DNA from: Vanilla planifolia
Taxonomy: Eukaryota > Streptophyta > Magnoliopsida > Asparagales > Orchidaceae
NCBI GenBank assembly: GCA_023846275.1
Contig: JAIUJO010000070.1
Span: 198,501-262,500, forward strand
Reading direction: 5' to 3'
Length of the DNA stretch: 64,000 nucleotides
In this document: positions 28,000 through 43,436 of the stretch, one piece after another
How the letters are laid out: the number at the start of each line of letters is the position of its first letter
Position numbering within the stretch: position 1 is the first letter of the stretch
Translations under genes and position numbers: made by a program
Notes under the pieces: generated by a model
Databases searched by the model: none
Told to the model about the DNA's origin: nothing
The model's input: the letters and a program-made list of their open reading frames with translations, nothing else

Positions 28000-30170
28000 G
28001 AGAACACACACATGTATACAGATGAAAATAGACACACACAATAACACACAAGTAGACAAGCACACTCACACACATACATCTATTCACATGTACAAATACA
28101 CACACACATACACATTCACACAAAGACATAACACATATGGGCATCTACATGAAAAATTGCATACACACATGCCCAAACACATGCACCTGAATAGAATGAT
28201 GCTCACACATACACATGAATGCCTATACTCACACATGCTAATAGGCGCATAAGCACCCACACGCACACACATATGCAATTTCATTAGCACACAAATGTCC
28301 AATAACACCAACACACATGGACATAGACATACAACCACACACATACAAAGACATATGCGCACATAAACATATGCACACATGAATATACAATTACTTGTGC
28401 ACTAAAGTACTCACATGCATATGCACATGCACATGTATATGCATAGAAACACATGCAAGCACATACATGCACAGATAAAAAACTGTACACACACAAACAA
28501 ACACAAATACACAGATGCAAACAAAAATGTGCAAGTACACAAACACACATGCACACATGCTCATACATGTCCACACACATAGACATACTTAGACATATAC
28601 ACACACACACACATATACTGAGACATGCATATACACATGCACACATACATACACATACATGAATAAAGACAAACACATAGGCACACACAAGCACACACAT
28701 ATGCATGCATCCACACAAAATACGTACAGATGCACATGTAGCCACATGCACACGCATACATGCATGCACACATGCCCACACTCATATGAACACACACACA
28801 TGCACACATATACATGCACACATAAGTAGTCACGTACACAAAAACACACCCACATGCACACACACAAACACTCACACATGCATGAACGTAGGTGTGCACA
28901 CATATACACCAACATGTGCACACACAAATGTAGTCACACACATACATAATAAGAATCACACACTCACCCAAATGCTCGATGATGTAAACATAGGCATACA
29001 CACATGCATATGCATAAGAACACATATATACATGTACATAAACACAAACACACACACAAGCCCACATAGATAGACACTTAAACATGCATACATATGCACA
29101 TGCACATACACATGCATAGCCATGCACACATATGTATATGAACACACATGTACATGCACTCACAGATGAACTTACATGCATTCAAACACACTCACACATA
29201 CACATGCACATAAAAACAGACACGCATGCACATGAATAAACACCCACTTACTCGCACAAACACAAATGAACATACAAAAACCTCCCACGTAATAACACGC
29301 ATAGGCATACACACTCACACACACACACTTGCAAACCTACAAGCACCCAAACACGCACACAAACGCATGCACAAGCACACACAGACATACCCACAAACAC
29401 ACATGTAGTACAAACACATGCATGCACACACACATGCATGTATGTACATGGATGCACACATATGCACTCACGGACGCATGCACATACATGCGCACAAAAA
29501 ATACACACAAGCACATGCTCACAGATGCATAAACACATGTGCACAGACTCACATAGGCTAATAGACACATGCATGGGCACAAACACATAGACATAGATGC
29601 ACATAACAACACAAACATACACACCCTCACAGCCACACACACCTATGTACACACAAACTTGTACACATATATGGGCACACACTCACATGCAAATACACAC
29701 ACATTCTTATAGACACACATGCACAAGCACATGCAAACATAATACATATTAAAAACACATGAGCACAAACATGCACACACGCACATGCACACACAACATA
29801 CACACAAACCCACACATGCACACATATGCATGCACGTACAAGCACACAAACTCACCTATACCCTTGCACAAGCACACACACACACATGTCTACACTCATA
29901 TACACAAAACATTACACAAATACACAAATGTGTGTGCATACACATACATAAAAATGCATGTGTATGCACATAAACACATGGAAACACAAGAAAACACATG
30001 CACACACACAGACAGTCATGCTTGCAAACACACACACATGTGCATGCAAATACATATGACATGGATTAACTTGCACATGCATACACACAAATGCATACAC
30101 ACATGTACACACATAGACACAAACATGCACATACACATGTATAAATACGTGTATAAACAAGCACACTTAT

Positions 30171-30201
30171 ACACGTATGTATTTGAAGAATACATACGTG
30201 T
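30171..30201. repeat. Perfect 13-bp inverted repeat with 5-base loop
   Basis: ACACGTATGTATT at 30,171-30,183 is followed by TGAAG at 30,184-30,188 and then by the exact reverse complement AATACATACGTGT at 30,189-30,201. The loop is not array-like, which makes this stand out from incidental palindromes of alternating DNA. The structure is not preserved in the second copy of the surrounding segment, so it is probably not under constraint. Confidence 0.9.
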
Positions 30202-33054
30202 GCACATATATGCAGACACACACATATCTACATTTCCATACTTATACACATAAATGTGCATAAATGCACATACACATGTATAAACAAGCACACTCATAAA
30301 ACCACACATGAACGTATATTTGTATGGACAAGCACACACACACATACATGCACGTGGAGTCTCATGCACGCACACACACACTAACACTTGCACATATGCA
30401 CACACATATGCACATGCAATCACATAGACATGCACACATATATACATGCACATACAGACATACATGCACATACAGACATCAAAACATGCTCAAATTCTCA
30501 CCCAAAAACACACAAAAGCACACACACACTCGTACATGCACACATGCACCCACAAACACTGATGCACACTCATAAATACAAACATGTGCATGCACTCACA
30601 CATGCATGCCCACATGCACACATCCAAACACACACACATATGAATGCACACATATGTTCACATAAACACACACACATGCTCATATGTATACACTTACACA
30701 CATATGCACACTAAAACAAACACAAAAACACATACACGAGCACAAGCATGCATGCACATGCACAAATACATACACACATGATCACAAACACACACACACA
30801 CAGGCACATACACGAACACATGCATCCATGCAAATGCACAAATACACACACAAATGAACACACACCTACGTACACTCACATCAGCACATGCATAGATGTA
30901 CATATATAAACATGCACACATATGTACACATGAACAAATAAAGATGCACACATGTATACACACACATACACCAATGCACACACACGAACATGGACACAGA
31001 CACATACAAACACACATATGCATGCACACACTCATGCACACATACAGATAGAGGCATGAACAACCATAGACATGCACACACCCATAAACACATGGGTACA
31101 CACAGATATAGATGCTCACACATAGGGATAAACCATGTGCAAACATGTTCACAAACACACACATGCACATGCATGAACGTATGCACACATGCACACCCAT
31201 GGACATACACACAGATATATATGAAAAAGTAAGCACTCACAAGTATAGGCATAGGAACACAAACATAGGCATGCACACAAGCACATGTATTCACACCCAC
31301 ATGCACACAGACACACATGCATAAGGACTCACACACATGTATAAGATGGCTCACATGCACAACACAAACACACACATACATACACAATCACTAACAAACC
31401 TATACCCACATACATGCACAAACACACACACTCAACCACACAAACATGTTTGTACATGCTCACACACATGCACAAACATAGCAACACACATACACACATA
31501 AGAAAACAAATACGTGCACAAGCACAAAAAAGAACACACACTAAGTTGGACTTGCAAACACACACACAGACTTGCATATGCATGCAACCCTATATAAACA
31601 AAAGTGCACCCAAAAATACATGCATGCATGCACACATGCACCTGCACACACACATGAACATGTGCACACATGCAGAAGAACACACACACACACACACACG
31701 TAAACACACACAAAAGCAAATGCATAGATGCACTCACACACACACACATGCAAATGCATAGTCACATGTGAACACGAAAGCACACTCAAACATACACACA
31801 TTCAAGAACTCACACACGAAACACTAATAGATGCATGCACTAAGTTACATAGCCGTAAATACACACAATAACACAAAAATGCTAAAATGGACACACATGC
31901 ATGTAAGAATGCACATAAGCACCCACATGCACACACGTAAACATGCTCACACAAATACATGAAATGATGTACACACAAACACACCCACACATATGCACAC
32001 ACAAACACATACACACACAGACACACATGCACATACAGAAACACACTTGCACATGCACACCTACACACATATACATGCACCACCACACACACATGCATGC
32101 ACACACATGTAGACACAAACATATGCACAACCACACAAATGTACACGTTCATAAGCTCACACATGCACACATAAGATGACATCCACACATGCACTTGCAT
32201 ACACAAACATGCAAGCACACAAATGCATATATACATGAAGACACACCACACACACCCATTAAGATAGAACACATACATAAAAATACATATATAGCACATG
32301 CAAAGACACACACAAAAACACATACGCACATACACATATACACATGCGCACACATGTACACGCAAACATCCACAAGGGCACACACTAACACACACACATA
32401 CACATATGCACACACACAAACATAGATACAAGCACATTCAAACATACATCCATGCACAATATACACGTACGTGCACATCCATGCACAAACAAGACAATGC
32501 ATATGGATGAGCATGCATACACAAACCCACGTAGTTGCACAAATACACTCACAAGCACATGGATAGGCTAACACACATGCACATACATACCATGACACAC
32601 ACACACACACATACATGCACACTCATGCACACAAGCATATACACACACACACATACACATAAATTAGCAAAAGCATGCACACATGCACATACACACATAT
32701 GTACATGCACTTAGACTTGCACACGAGTCCATGCATATGTGCCTGCACATGATTTCATATACAAATGCACATATGCACATACACACAATCATGAACGAAC
32801 ATACACACAAGCATGAATGGACATACACACATGCACACACACATGCACATGCACCAACACAGACATACAAATATGCAAGTGCATGTACACACACATAAGC
32901 ACATAGGAATGCACACACACATGCGCACACACGTACACACACATATGAACATAAACATGTGCACACATAAGCACTTGCACACACAAAAGTATGCACTGTC
33001 AAATGTACATACACACACATGCACACACTTCTATAAGAGTAAGAAAAAAACTTT

Positions 33055-33093
33055 CACACACATACATACACACACACGCACGCACGCACGCAC
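33055..33093. repeat. Alternating tract ending in (GCAC)4
   Basis: Thirty-nine bases alternate pyrimidine and purine without interruption, and the last sixteen (33,078-33,093) are four GCAC units. CG steps are rare elsewhere in the array, and GC-containing alternation is the most favourable context for Z-DNA. It follows directly on a non-array interruption at 33,028-33,054. Confidence 0.85.
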
Positions 33094-36000
33094 TAACATG
33101 CACACACAAATACACATACACATACATACAGACACATGCACACTAATGTGCACACACATACATATGCATACATGGATACATGCAAAGGTACACACGTGCC
33201 TATGCACACACACACATGACCACAAGCACACACCCAACAATAACACACACAAAATCACATACTCATGCACACATACACATGCACACAAGCACACACACAC
33301 AAACTCACACAAATGCTTATAAATAGATGCACACACACATGCACAACTAAACACACTTGCAAACACACCCATAAACACAACTCACATATGCACACACACA
33401 AAGAAACATTCACACACGTACATTAACACACATGCACACATACAAACTTATACACACACATTGGATCTCACAAATGTTCATACTCTTACATGCACACCCA
33501 TCATATTGACACATAGGAATGCACAAACAAACATGCACACATACACACACACAACCACACATGAACATATACACACACACACACAATTGTACATCTATGA
33601 ACAAAAGTAAATGTGTGCACACACACAAACACATAAGTAATAACCTATGCAAACACACTAAAACATGCATGTAGAGACACATTCAAACATGCACAAATAT
33701 ACACTTGCACATTAACACAAGCACATCAGCACTCAGAAAAAGACACGCATGCACGCACAAGTGAATGCACACACACATACAAATTCACGTTAACACATGC
33801 AAACACACACATTCACACACAAACATTGGTACACACACGTGCACACACTTGCACACAAACTCACATACACACACAACCATACACTCACAAAATAGCATAC
33901 ACATGCACACAAAAACACACACACACTTGCATCGCAAACACATTATATATTCATGCACACTCACATGCATACATAAACACTCACACACACAAGTGCACAT
34001 GCACATGTACACACACAGGGACATGCACACGAAAATTTATACACACAAACACATACATACAAATATTCACAAACACATAAGTGCCCTTATCTACACACAC
34101 AAACATACACACATGAAGAGATACACACATGCATGCATCCATAAACATACTCACCTGTGTGTGCAGATACAAACACATGCACACACCCATACATGTATGC
34201 ACACACAAATGTACACACACTCACACACATGAAGACAGACACATGCACATGCCAAAACGCACAAATGTATGCACATGCTTACACACACATGCAGACAAAT
34301 AAACATATACGCACATAGACATACACATACACACATGAGCACACACCCACACTTACACGCCCACATGCAAATGCACACATAAACACACACACACACAAAT
34401 GCACATAAACACAGACATATAAATTCATACGTATGCATACACATACACACATACATGTGCACAGCCATACAACCACATTAGCACACACATGGAACCACAC
34501 ATGCAACCACCAACACAAATGCATTCATGCACACACACACACACACCCATGAATTCACATGCACAAACACAAAAGTATGCTCACTCACACACATGCACAA
34601 ACACATACACCCACATACATGAGCTCACACACACAAATACATGCGCACCCACACACATACACTCACATGCATACACACTCATAGGCACACACATGCACAC
34701 AAAATATATGCACATGCAAAATCACACATAAAAAACACACAGACAAGAACACATACCCACGCAAGCACATGCACACACACACAAGCACGTATGCATGCAC
34801 AAAAGCACACACCCATACAAGCACACACATCCTTACACGCACAAGTATAGACATGCGAAAAGGCACACACATACACACGCATAAGAACACATACCCAAGA
34901 ATACACTTGCACAAATAGATAATTACACACAAGGATTAATGTACACAAACACACATACACAAATGCAGATAGGCACCCATCCACATGCACACATGAACAC
35001 ACACACATTCACATGTGTATGCATGCACACCAAGACACTGACACATGCACATGCATGCAAACACATGCACAGGCACACATGTGCATCGGTACATGCACAT
35101 GCACTCACATGCAATTGCACACAAGCACATAAATATGCACACACACATGCACTCATAGTCACACACAAATACACACACACATGCACACTCACATAGACAC
35201 ACACACACACACATGCACATTCACTTATGCACACACACTCAAACATGCATACACACATGTACACATGTAAACATGCGTAGGCACGCACACATATACATGC
35301 ATGCTCATGTGTACACACACACACATTAGCTCTAACAAACACCCCTCTAAACATGCACACAGATGCATGGATGTGCATACACACATGAACCTACATACAT
35401 ACATATACACACACACACACATAGGTACTAATAAACATACTCACACACAAAAACAAAAAAGCATATGGACACTACAAATGAAAATAAGCATGCACACATG
35501 GATATGTGCATGCACACACATGCACATGCTCACATATGCATGCATAACACACACATATGCACACACACACATATGCATATGTACACACTTGCATACTCAC
35601 ATACACCTACTCACATGTGCACACACACATATGTAGGTACACATACAGAAATACACATGCACACACACACACATGCACACATATGCCAAAACATGCACAA
35701 GCACACACAGATACATGCATACACATGCAAACACTCACACATGCACAAATACATCAAAAACCATGAATGCATGACCACACAAACTTGCACACACGTGCGT
35801 GCCTATGCACAAATACAAAACATTCACACATGTATCTTCACTCGCACACACACACAAGCACTTATGTGCATGTGCATAAGCACACACATGCACACAAAAA
35901 GCTAGACACACATGAGCACAAACATAGACACACACACACACACACACATGTAAATGCAGATGCATGGACATACGCACACACACAAGTACATGTACACACA

Positions 36001-38320
36001 TGCACCAGCACACTCATGCACACACACACACATACATATGCGTAAGAATGCACAAATGCACACACATCCAAATGTACACGTGCATGCACATTCACACACA
36101 CAAAGGCACATGCACATGCACATAAACACATACACACTCATTCATAGGCACATGCACCTATAGACATGATTATGCAAAAAATGTACATAGGCATAAATTC
36201 ATATGCTTGTATGCACACAAACACATGCAACTAACATACTAATGCACACACATACACATAGAGACAAGTGCAAATGCATGCATACAACACATACAAAAAT
36301 ATGCACTCAATAATCACAACCACGTGCACATAGACACGTACTTGCACAAAACCACATACCACACACATGCACAAGAACTCACACACACATAGGCACACAT
36401 GACATGCATGCAAGCACATGCACACACATACACACATGCACCTACTCTTACACTCACATGCACATACATGCACACACATGCAAACACACACAAGCACGCA
36501 CATGAACACACATATATACACATACACACACATGCACACACACATAGACACACATGCATAAACACAAATGTACATGCACACATATATAAATAGGCATGTG
36601 AATGTAGATAAATATACATCATGCATGCACGCACACACACACATGGGTACAAATGCACACACTCGCATGTACAAAGACTTGTGAACACACATATACACAT
36701 AAAAAAACACACATGTACAATCACATGCACACCCACACACACAACATAGACACACACACACATAGAAGAAAGCAAAAACATATATGTACACACACAAACA
36801 TGCTCATACACATACAAGCATAAACATGCACACACACACACACACCAACGTAGACATACATGATGATACGTACACATGTGCACTCACACATACAAACCAA
36901 AACAATTGCACAGATGCTCACAAACTCAAAAATGCAGATGCACATACACATGCATGCAAGAAAGAGCATGCACACATGGACACACACATGCCTACAAAGC
37001 TAGACACACAAACACATGTACATGCACAATTGCATGCACACAAACACACATGCATGCACACATTCACACACACATGTGTGTAGAAAAAGGAATGTAAGCA
37101 TACGCATATACATGCACTTGCACAAGCACCCATAGACATGCAAATGCACACTTATACACTCATACATGCTCATATGAACACCAAAATACTTACACACTCA
37201 CACACACATGCATGCAAATGTTTATACACATGAACACGCACACAGATGCACCCATATACATGCATTAACACATGCACAAGAGCTACACACATACATACAC
37301 ACATCCATGCACAAACACGCACATGCATACACACACACATAACAAGTTGCACTCACATACACACATATACATACATATAGACAAATGCACACAAACACAC
37401 ATGCACATAGACAAACATAAATGCACACACATGTACACACACGTCCATATACACATGCATGCACCACGTTGACAAAAGCATAGAAATATGCACATACATG
37501 TGCACACATGCAAAAACATATGCACACAAACTTGTACACACAACCACACACACACACATGCTTATGTAGACATATGTGCATAAACTCACACACACCCATG
37601 CACACACAAACACATACACCCACACATGCCCAAACACACCCACCCACACACAAGCACACACACACACACTTAGAACATGCACACACACACACACATAAAC
37701 AAAAACACATGTGCACATCGACACACATGCAAGAAAACATACACATATGCTCAAATACCCATGCACACACACACACAAACACATATTTATAAATACACAA
37801 ATACATTGACATACACACATGCATTCATATAGTCACATGCATAAGTAGACACAAACAGGCCCACAAAATCATAAAAGATCAAATGCAAACATAAACATGT
37901 ACTCATTTGCACACATAAACACCCACTCACACCTACAAACACATTGGTGTGCACGCACAACTGCACAAAAGCACACATGCACACACACACACACATGCAA
38001 TAGCACACACACATGCTCACAAATGTGCATGCATTGATAGGAATACACAGAGGCACACACAAGCACATAAATGCATGCACTCACATGCTCACATTAACAT
38101 GCACATGCACACATGCACATGTCTGTGTATGTACATGTAGACACATATGCACAATCACACACATGGACATGCCAACAAGCACACACAAACTTGTATTCAC
38201 ACATGCATGTGAACACTTTTACACACATGCACACACACATACATATGCATAAATTCCATCATACACCAACACACACATGCACACATGTGCACCCACACAC
38301 AAAGACATGTGCACATGCAT

Positions 38321-38355
38321 ATTTGGAATTGCACAAAAGAGATTTTTTATCGCGT
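38321..38355. other. Non-array islet inside block B2
   Basis: ATTTGGAATTGCACAAAAGA followed by GATTTTTTATCGCGTA breaks the CA pattern. It has a T run and a CGCG, both unusual in this array. A loosely similar ATATGGAATTTCAC occurs at about 27,345. It could be a small insertion or a relic of a non-CA portion of an older repeat unit. Confidence 0.6.
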
Positions 38356-41300
38356 ACACTCATATACACCCACAAACATACACACACACACACAACACTC
38401 ACTCACACACATACACACACATATATTAGCCTATGCACACAAGTACACACACATATACACCTACACATATAGGCATACATAAATAGACACATGCACACAC
38501 TCACATCAACAAACATGCACACACACACACACCCACCTACCATGCACACATGTATGTTAGTGCTTAAACTTGCTTACATCACAAACATACACACACAAAC
38601 ACTTTCGCACATGTACTCACCCATGCATAAACACACTCACAAACACACACATATACACTCATAGTCACATGTGCATGCAAATGTAAACGAATAAGCACAC
38701 ATACACATGCATATGCATACGCACACACACACGTACAAGAACACTCATGCACAAATAATAGCACAAATATATTTCCACACAAATGCTCAAACATAAATGC
38801 ATAGAAAAACATACAAACATACTCAAGCACATGCACATATGTACAAACTCATACAAATATGCAAGAGCATACACATAGACACGTATATGCACATATGCGC
38901 ACACACACATGTAATCGTAGGCACACATCAATACACATACACACTCATAAACACATGCACATATATGCTTAAGCCTAGGTAGAGATTCATATAAGAAAAA
39001 ACATGCACACTTACAGACACACATGCACAGGCACATATGAAGATGCACACACACATACACATGTAAGGATGGACTCACACATGCAATCACACACATGTAA
39101 ATCCACACACACACTTGTCAATATGAACACACATACATACACACACACACATGTAAACACACATGCTCACATAGACATGCACACATCCACAAAATGCTCA
39201 CACACACCCACAAATGCACAGACACTCACACATAGGCCCACACACACATAAACCCACATGCACACATGTTCATACACATGCACATAGATGCAAAGACACA
39301 CACAACCACACGTGCACATACACACAAACACACTAAACATGTGCAAGTGCACCCCATGGACAAACACTTATATGTGCAAAAGCACACTCATGCATAAATG
39401 CATATGAACACGAGAACACACACACACACACACACATTTATGAGCACATATACACATGAATTCACATGATAACACAGACATAAACACACACACACATATG
39501 CACACATGCATATAGTCTCACATATGCAAGCACATGCACATATGCACAAGCAAACACACACATATGCACATATAAAAACACATACACATAGGCTTGCACT
39601 CACACATAGACATACACACATACAATTACAATCACACACCTGCACACGCAAACACGAACACTCACACATGCTCACACACATGGCCATGCATGCACATACA
39701 CACTCACATGCTCTTGCACACACAAACACATGCATGGACATAAACAAATGCATAGACATGCACACAAACATATGAATACAAGCAAACAAACATAAACATT
39801 CATGCACACACAAACATAGGCATGCACACACACACACACCCAAACACACACACACACATGAGCACAAACACACCAAAAGGCATATACACAAATACACACA
39901 TGCAAATGTAGATGCACACACACAAATGTACCTATGCACACATGCAAGTAGCCATCCACTCGAATGCACAAGTCCACACATACATGCACAAAAATCACAC
40001 ATAGGAACTAGATGCATGTACAAGCTTACAAACATATGTGCACATAGATATGAACATAAATGAACACACACAAGCATGCACACATGTACACATATGCACA
40101 CTGATATGAACATAAATACATGTACCCATACACACATGCATACAATTACATATGCACACACATACACACAAAGACACAAACAAATGCATATACACACATG
40201 AACACCCATGCATACACAGGCATGGACATACACTGACATGCTCTCACACAAACATGCTCACAAAAATTCATGCAGACACACACACACATAGAAACACACA
40301 TGACCACACACACAAATACACATGCACATGAACACACAAATCTACACACACATGAATGCATGTAAGCACACAAATGCACACACACACACTCACTCACACA
40401 CACACTCACACAAAGACATATGTGTACACACATGCATGTATACATGCCCAAAGGCACATATACAAAAATATGCATGCATATGCATGCTCACACACACACA
40501 TGCATGCACACCCATGCACATGCATACACATACCAATGCATATATACTCACAAATGCACATGTACTCACCCGCACACACATAGGCATACCTATGCACACA
40601 TGCATATGCATATACACATACACTAACACACACTCATATAAGCACACACATGCACACATATAAACATTTGCACAAACACCTAAACACACACACACACATG
40701 CACTCACAAAAAGAAACACAGTCATATCCATGCACACATGCACATGCACAAGAATGCACACTCACTCACACTCACAGAAGCACAATGCATGCACACGTAT
40801 AAACACGTGTACACATGCCTACACACAAGCACATGCACAAGCACACTCATACACAAAAGCATACATAAGGACATGCACACATACTCGCACACCCAAGCAC
40901 ACTCACATACACACACGAACACAAGCATGCATGCACACATACATACTTACACACATTGCATCCACATAAATGCACTCACTCATTCATGAACACACCCATA
41001 GGCTTACACATGCACACATGCAAAGAAGTATAAACACACAAGCATAATTGCACAAACATGCATGAATCCACATGCATATACAATTACATGCATGAACACA
41101 CCATGCATAGATACTAAGATGGACGAACAAACACATACACACATGTCCAAATACAATCACACATGCACACATACAAATGAACAAATACACACCAATGCAC
41201 ACACACACACACATAAAAACACTTACACCCACACAAACACATATCTACACATGTGTATACACAAACACATATATCCACATGCACACAAAAAAGCACAAAC

Positions 41301-43380
41301 ATATGCAAACACAAACACACACACACACACACACACACTTATAAACACACACAACTGCACACATGCACAAAAACTCGCACACATGCATAAACACAAACAA
41401 ACTTACAGAATGACTCACAAACATATCCACATGCATGAATGTATACATGCACAAACATTAGCATAAACACACACACACACACACAAATGCACACACATAT
41501 GCACATAAACTTGCATATACACACACACACAAACTAATGCACACACATACACTCACACATGCACATACACAAACCAACATACAATAACACATATGCACAC
41601 ACACAAATACACATAGGCATAAACACATGCCATCTCACATAAACATGCTTGTTGATATGCACACATAACTTCACTTGCATACAAACACATGGACACATAG
41701 ACACATATGCACATGCACACAAAAACAAAAACATGTGCACACACAAACAAAGACATGCACACATACACACATTCACACATGCACGAATGCACACACTCAC
41801 ACACACATATGCACATGCATACAAACACATGCACAAGAACACACACATACCCATACTCATGCAAGCACACAATCACACAAACACACACACAAATATAGAC
41901 TCACTTGCACACCATCATGAATATGCACATGCACAAGCATGTACACATAGACACACATGCATGAATGCAAACACTTGTACATGTACACACCTTTGCATGC
42001 TCATGCACACACATACGCACACCCATATGGACACACACATGTGCACTCGTAGACACACACGTACACACACACACACACACACTCACATACATGTTCAAAC
42101 ACAAATACACAAATGCACACACGCAGAGACACACACATAAGCACACATGCAGACATAGACAAAAACATATAGGCATACACACATCACAATACAAGTACTC
42201 TTGCAAGAACATGCACACACAAGAACACAAACTCATAAATGCACACACACACACACAAACATGTTTCCATGTACAAAGATGCACCCACACACATAAATGC
42301 TCTCATTCATGCACACTATCATTCACAAATGCAAATGCAAATACTAACACAGAACTACCCACATGCTCACACACACAAAAATGAACTAACAAAGACAAAC
42401 AAGTGATCGTGTGCACTCACATACACACACAAGTACACGTGCCTACAATGACATGCACACACACATGCATACACACACACACACATAGGCAATCACAAAT
42501 ACTCGCATATAGACACACACACACACACACACACAAATGATGCCAACATGCACATTAATGCAAATGAACACCCACACACATAAACATGCACATGCACATG
42601 CACAAAAACAAACACATAGGAACACATGCTAACACATAAGGACGCACACCCAAGCACACACACAAGCATACACACACACACACACATACATACACACACA
42701 TACATACACACACAGACACACATGCATACACACTCACATGCCCATGCACACACACATATGCATCGCACATGCACACACACACAAGCAAAGTACACACAAA
42801 CATTCATGCACTTGCACTCACACAAAATAATACATATTTACACACACACACACACACAAACACTTTCTCTCTGGCACACTTCACACACATGCACACACAT
42901 ATACACACACAGATGCACACCCACATGCACACATGCACACTAACACATAGCCACACACTCACACATGCACACACAAACACACACAAATGCATGCCAAAAT
43001 GCACAAAAGCATGATCCCAAGCACACACACAAGCACATGTAGAAGAACACACACACACAGACATGTACACATGTACAAACACACATACACTCACATGCAT
43101 ACACACCCATACACAAATAAACATACACACACAAAACATGCTCACACATATACACATGCACACGAACAAACATACATAATCGTACATCTAAATGCAAATA
43201 AATGCACACCCACGTGCACTTGCATGCACCAATTGGCAAACTCATGCATGCATACACATACAGCTGCTCACATGCACATAAGCACACAATGAACACATAC
43301 AAACACTCATAAACTTGCACGTGTGCACACACACACAAATACACAAATTAACATAAAAACTTGGACACATGCACCCAAAG

Positions 43381-43436
43381 ATATATACACATATGCACAC
43401 ACACACATATGCACATGCACATGCACATACATGCAC
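43381..43436. repeat. 56-bp strictly alternating pyrimidine-purine tract
   Basis: Every step from 43,381 to 43,436 alternates purine and pyrimidine, using CA, TA and TG steps only. It is bounded by an RR step on the left (AAAG|A) and a CC step on the right. It is the longest strictly unbroken run I verified base by base. Longer ones may exist. Confidence 0.9.

Larger units (their letters stand above)
28000..34567. repeat. Long duplicated array segment, copy 1
   Basis: Rare words recur in the same order about 29 kb downstream. A perfect 32-bp match starts at 28,031 and 57,167. Other anchors are GAATAAACACCCACT (29,234/58,103), AATAACACGC (29,291/58,160), CTAAGTTGGA (31,541/60,642), GAAATGATGT (31,971/61,247), CACACCCATT (32,251/61,574), TTGGATC (33,461/62,891), CTTGCATCGCAAACACAT (33,926/63,380), GCCATAC (34,464/63,901) and GAATTCACAT (34,551/63,984). 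The offset drifts between 28,869 and 29,454 through indels. The left end is approximate. Base 34,567 corresponds to the window's last base, so the true right end is unknown. Confidence 0.9.

Noticed and set aside
39388-40251. 287-codon minus-strand open frame of the same Cys/Val type
   Set aside because: It is another stop-free shadow of the array. Its residues follow the dinucleotide pattern and there is no sign of protein-level structure.
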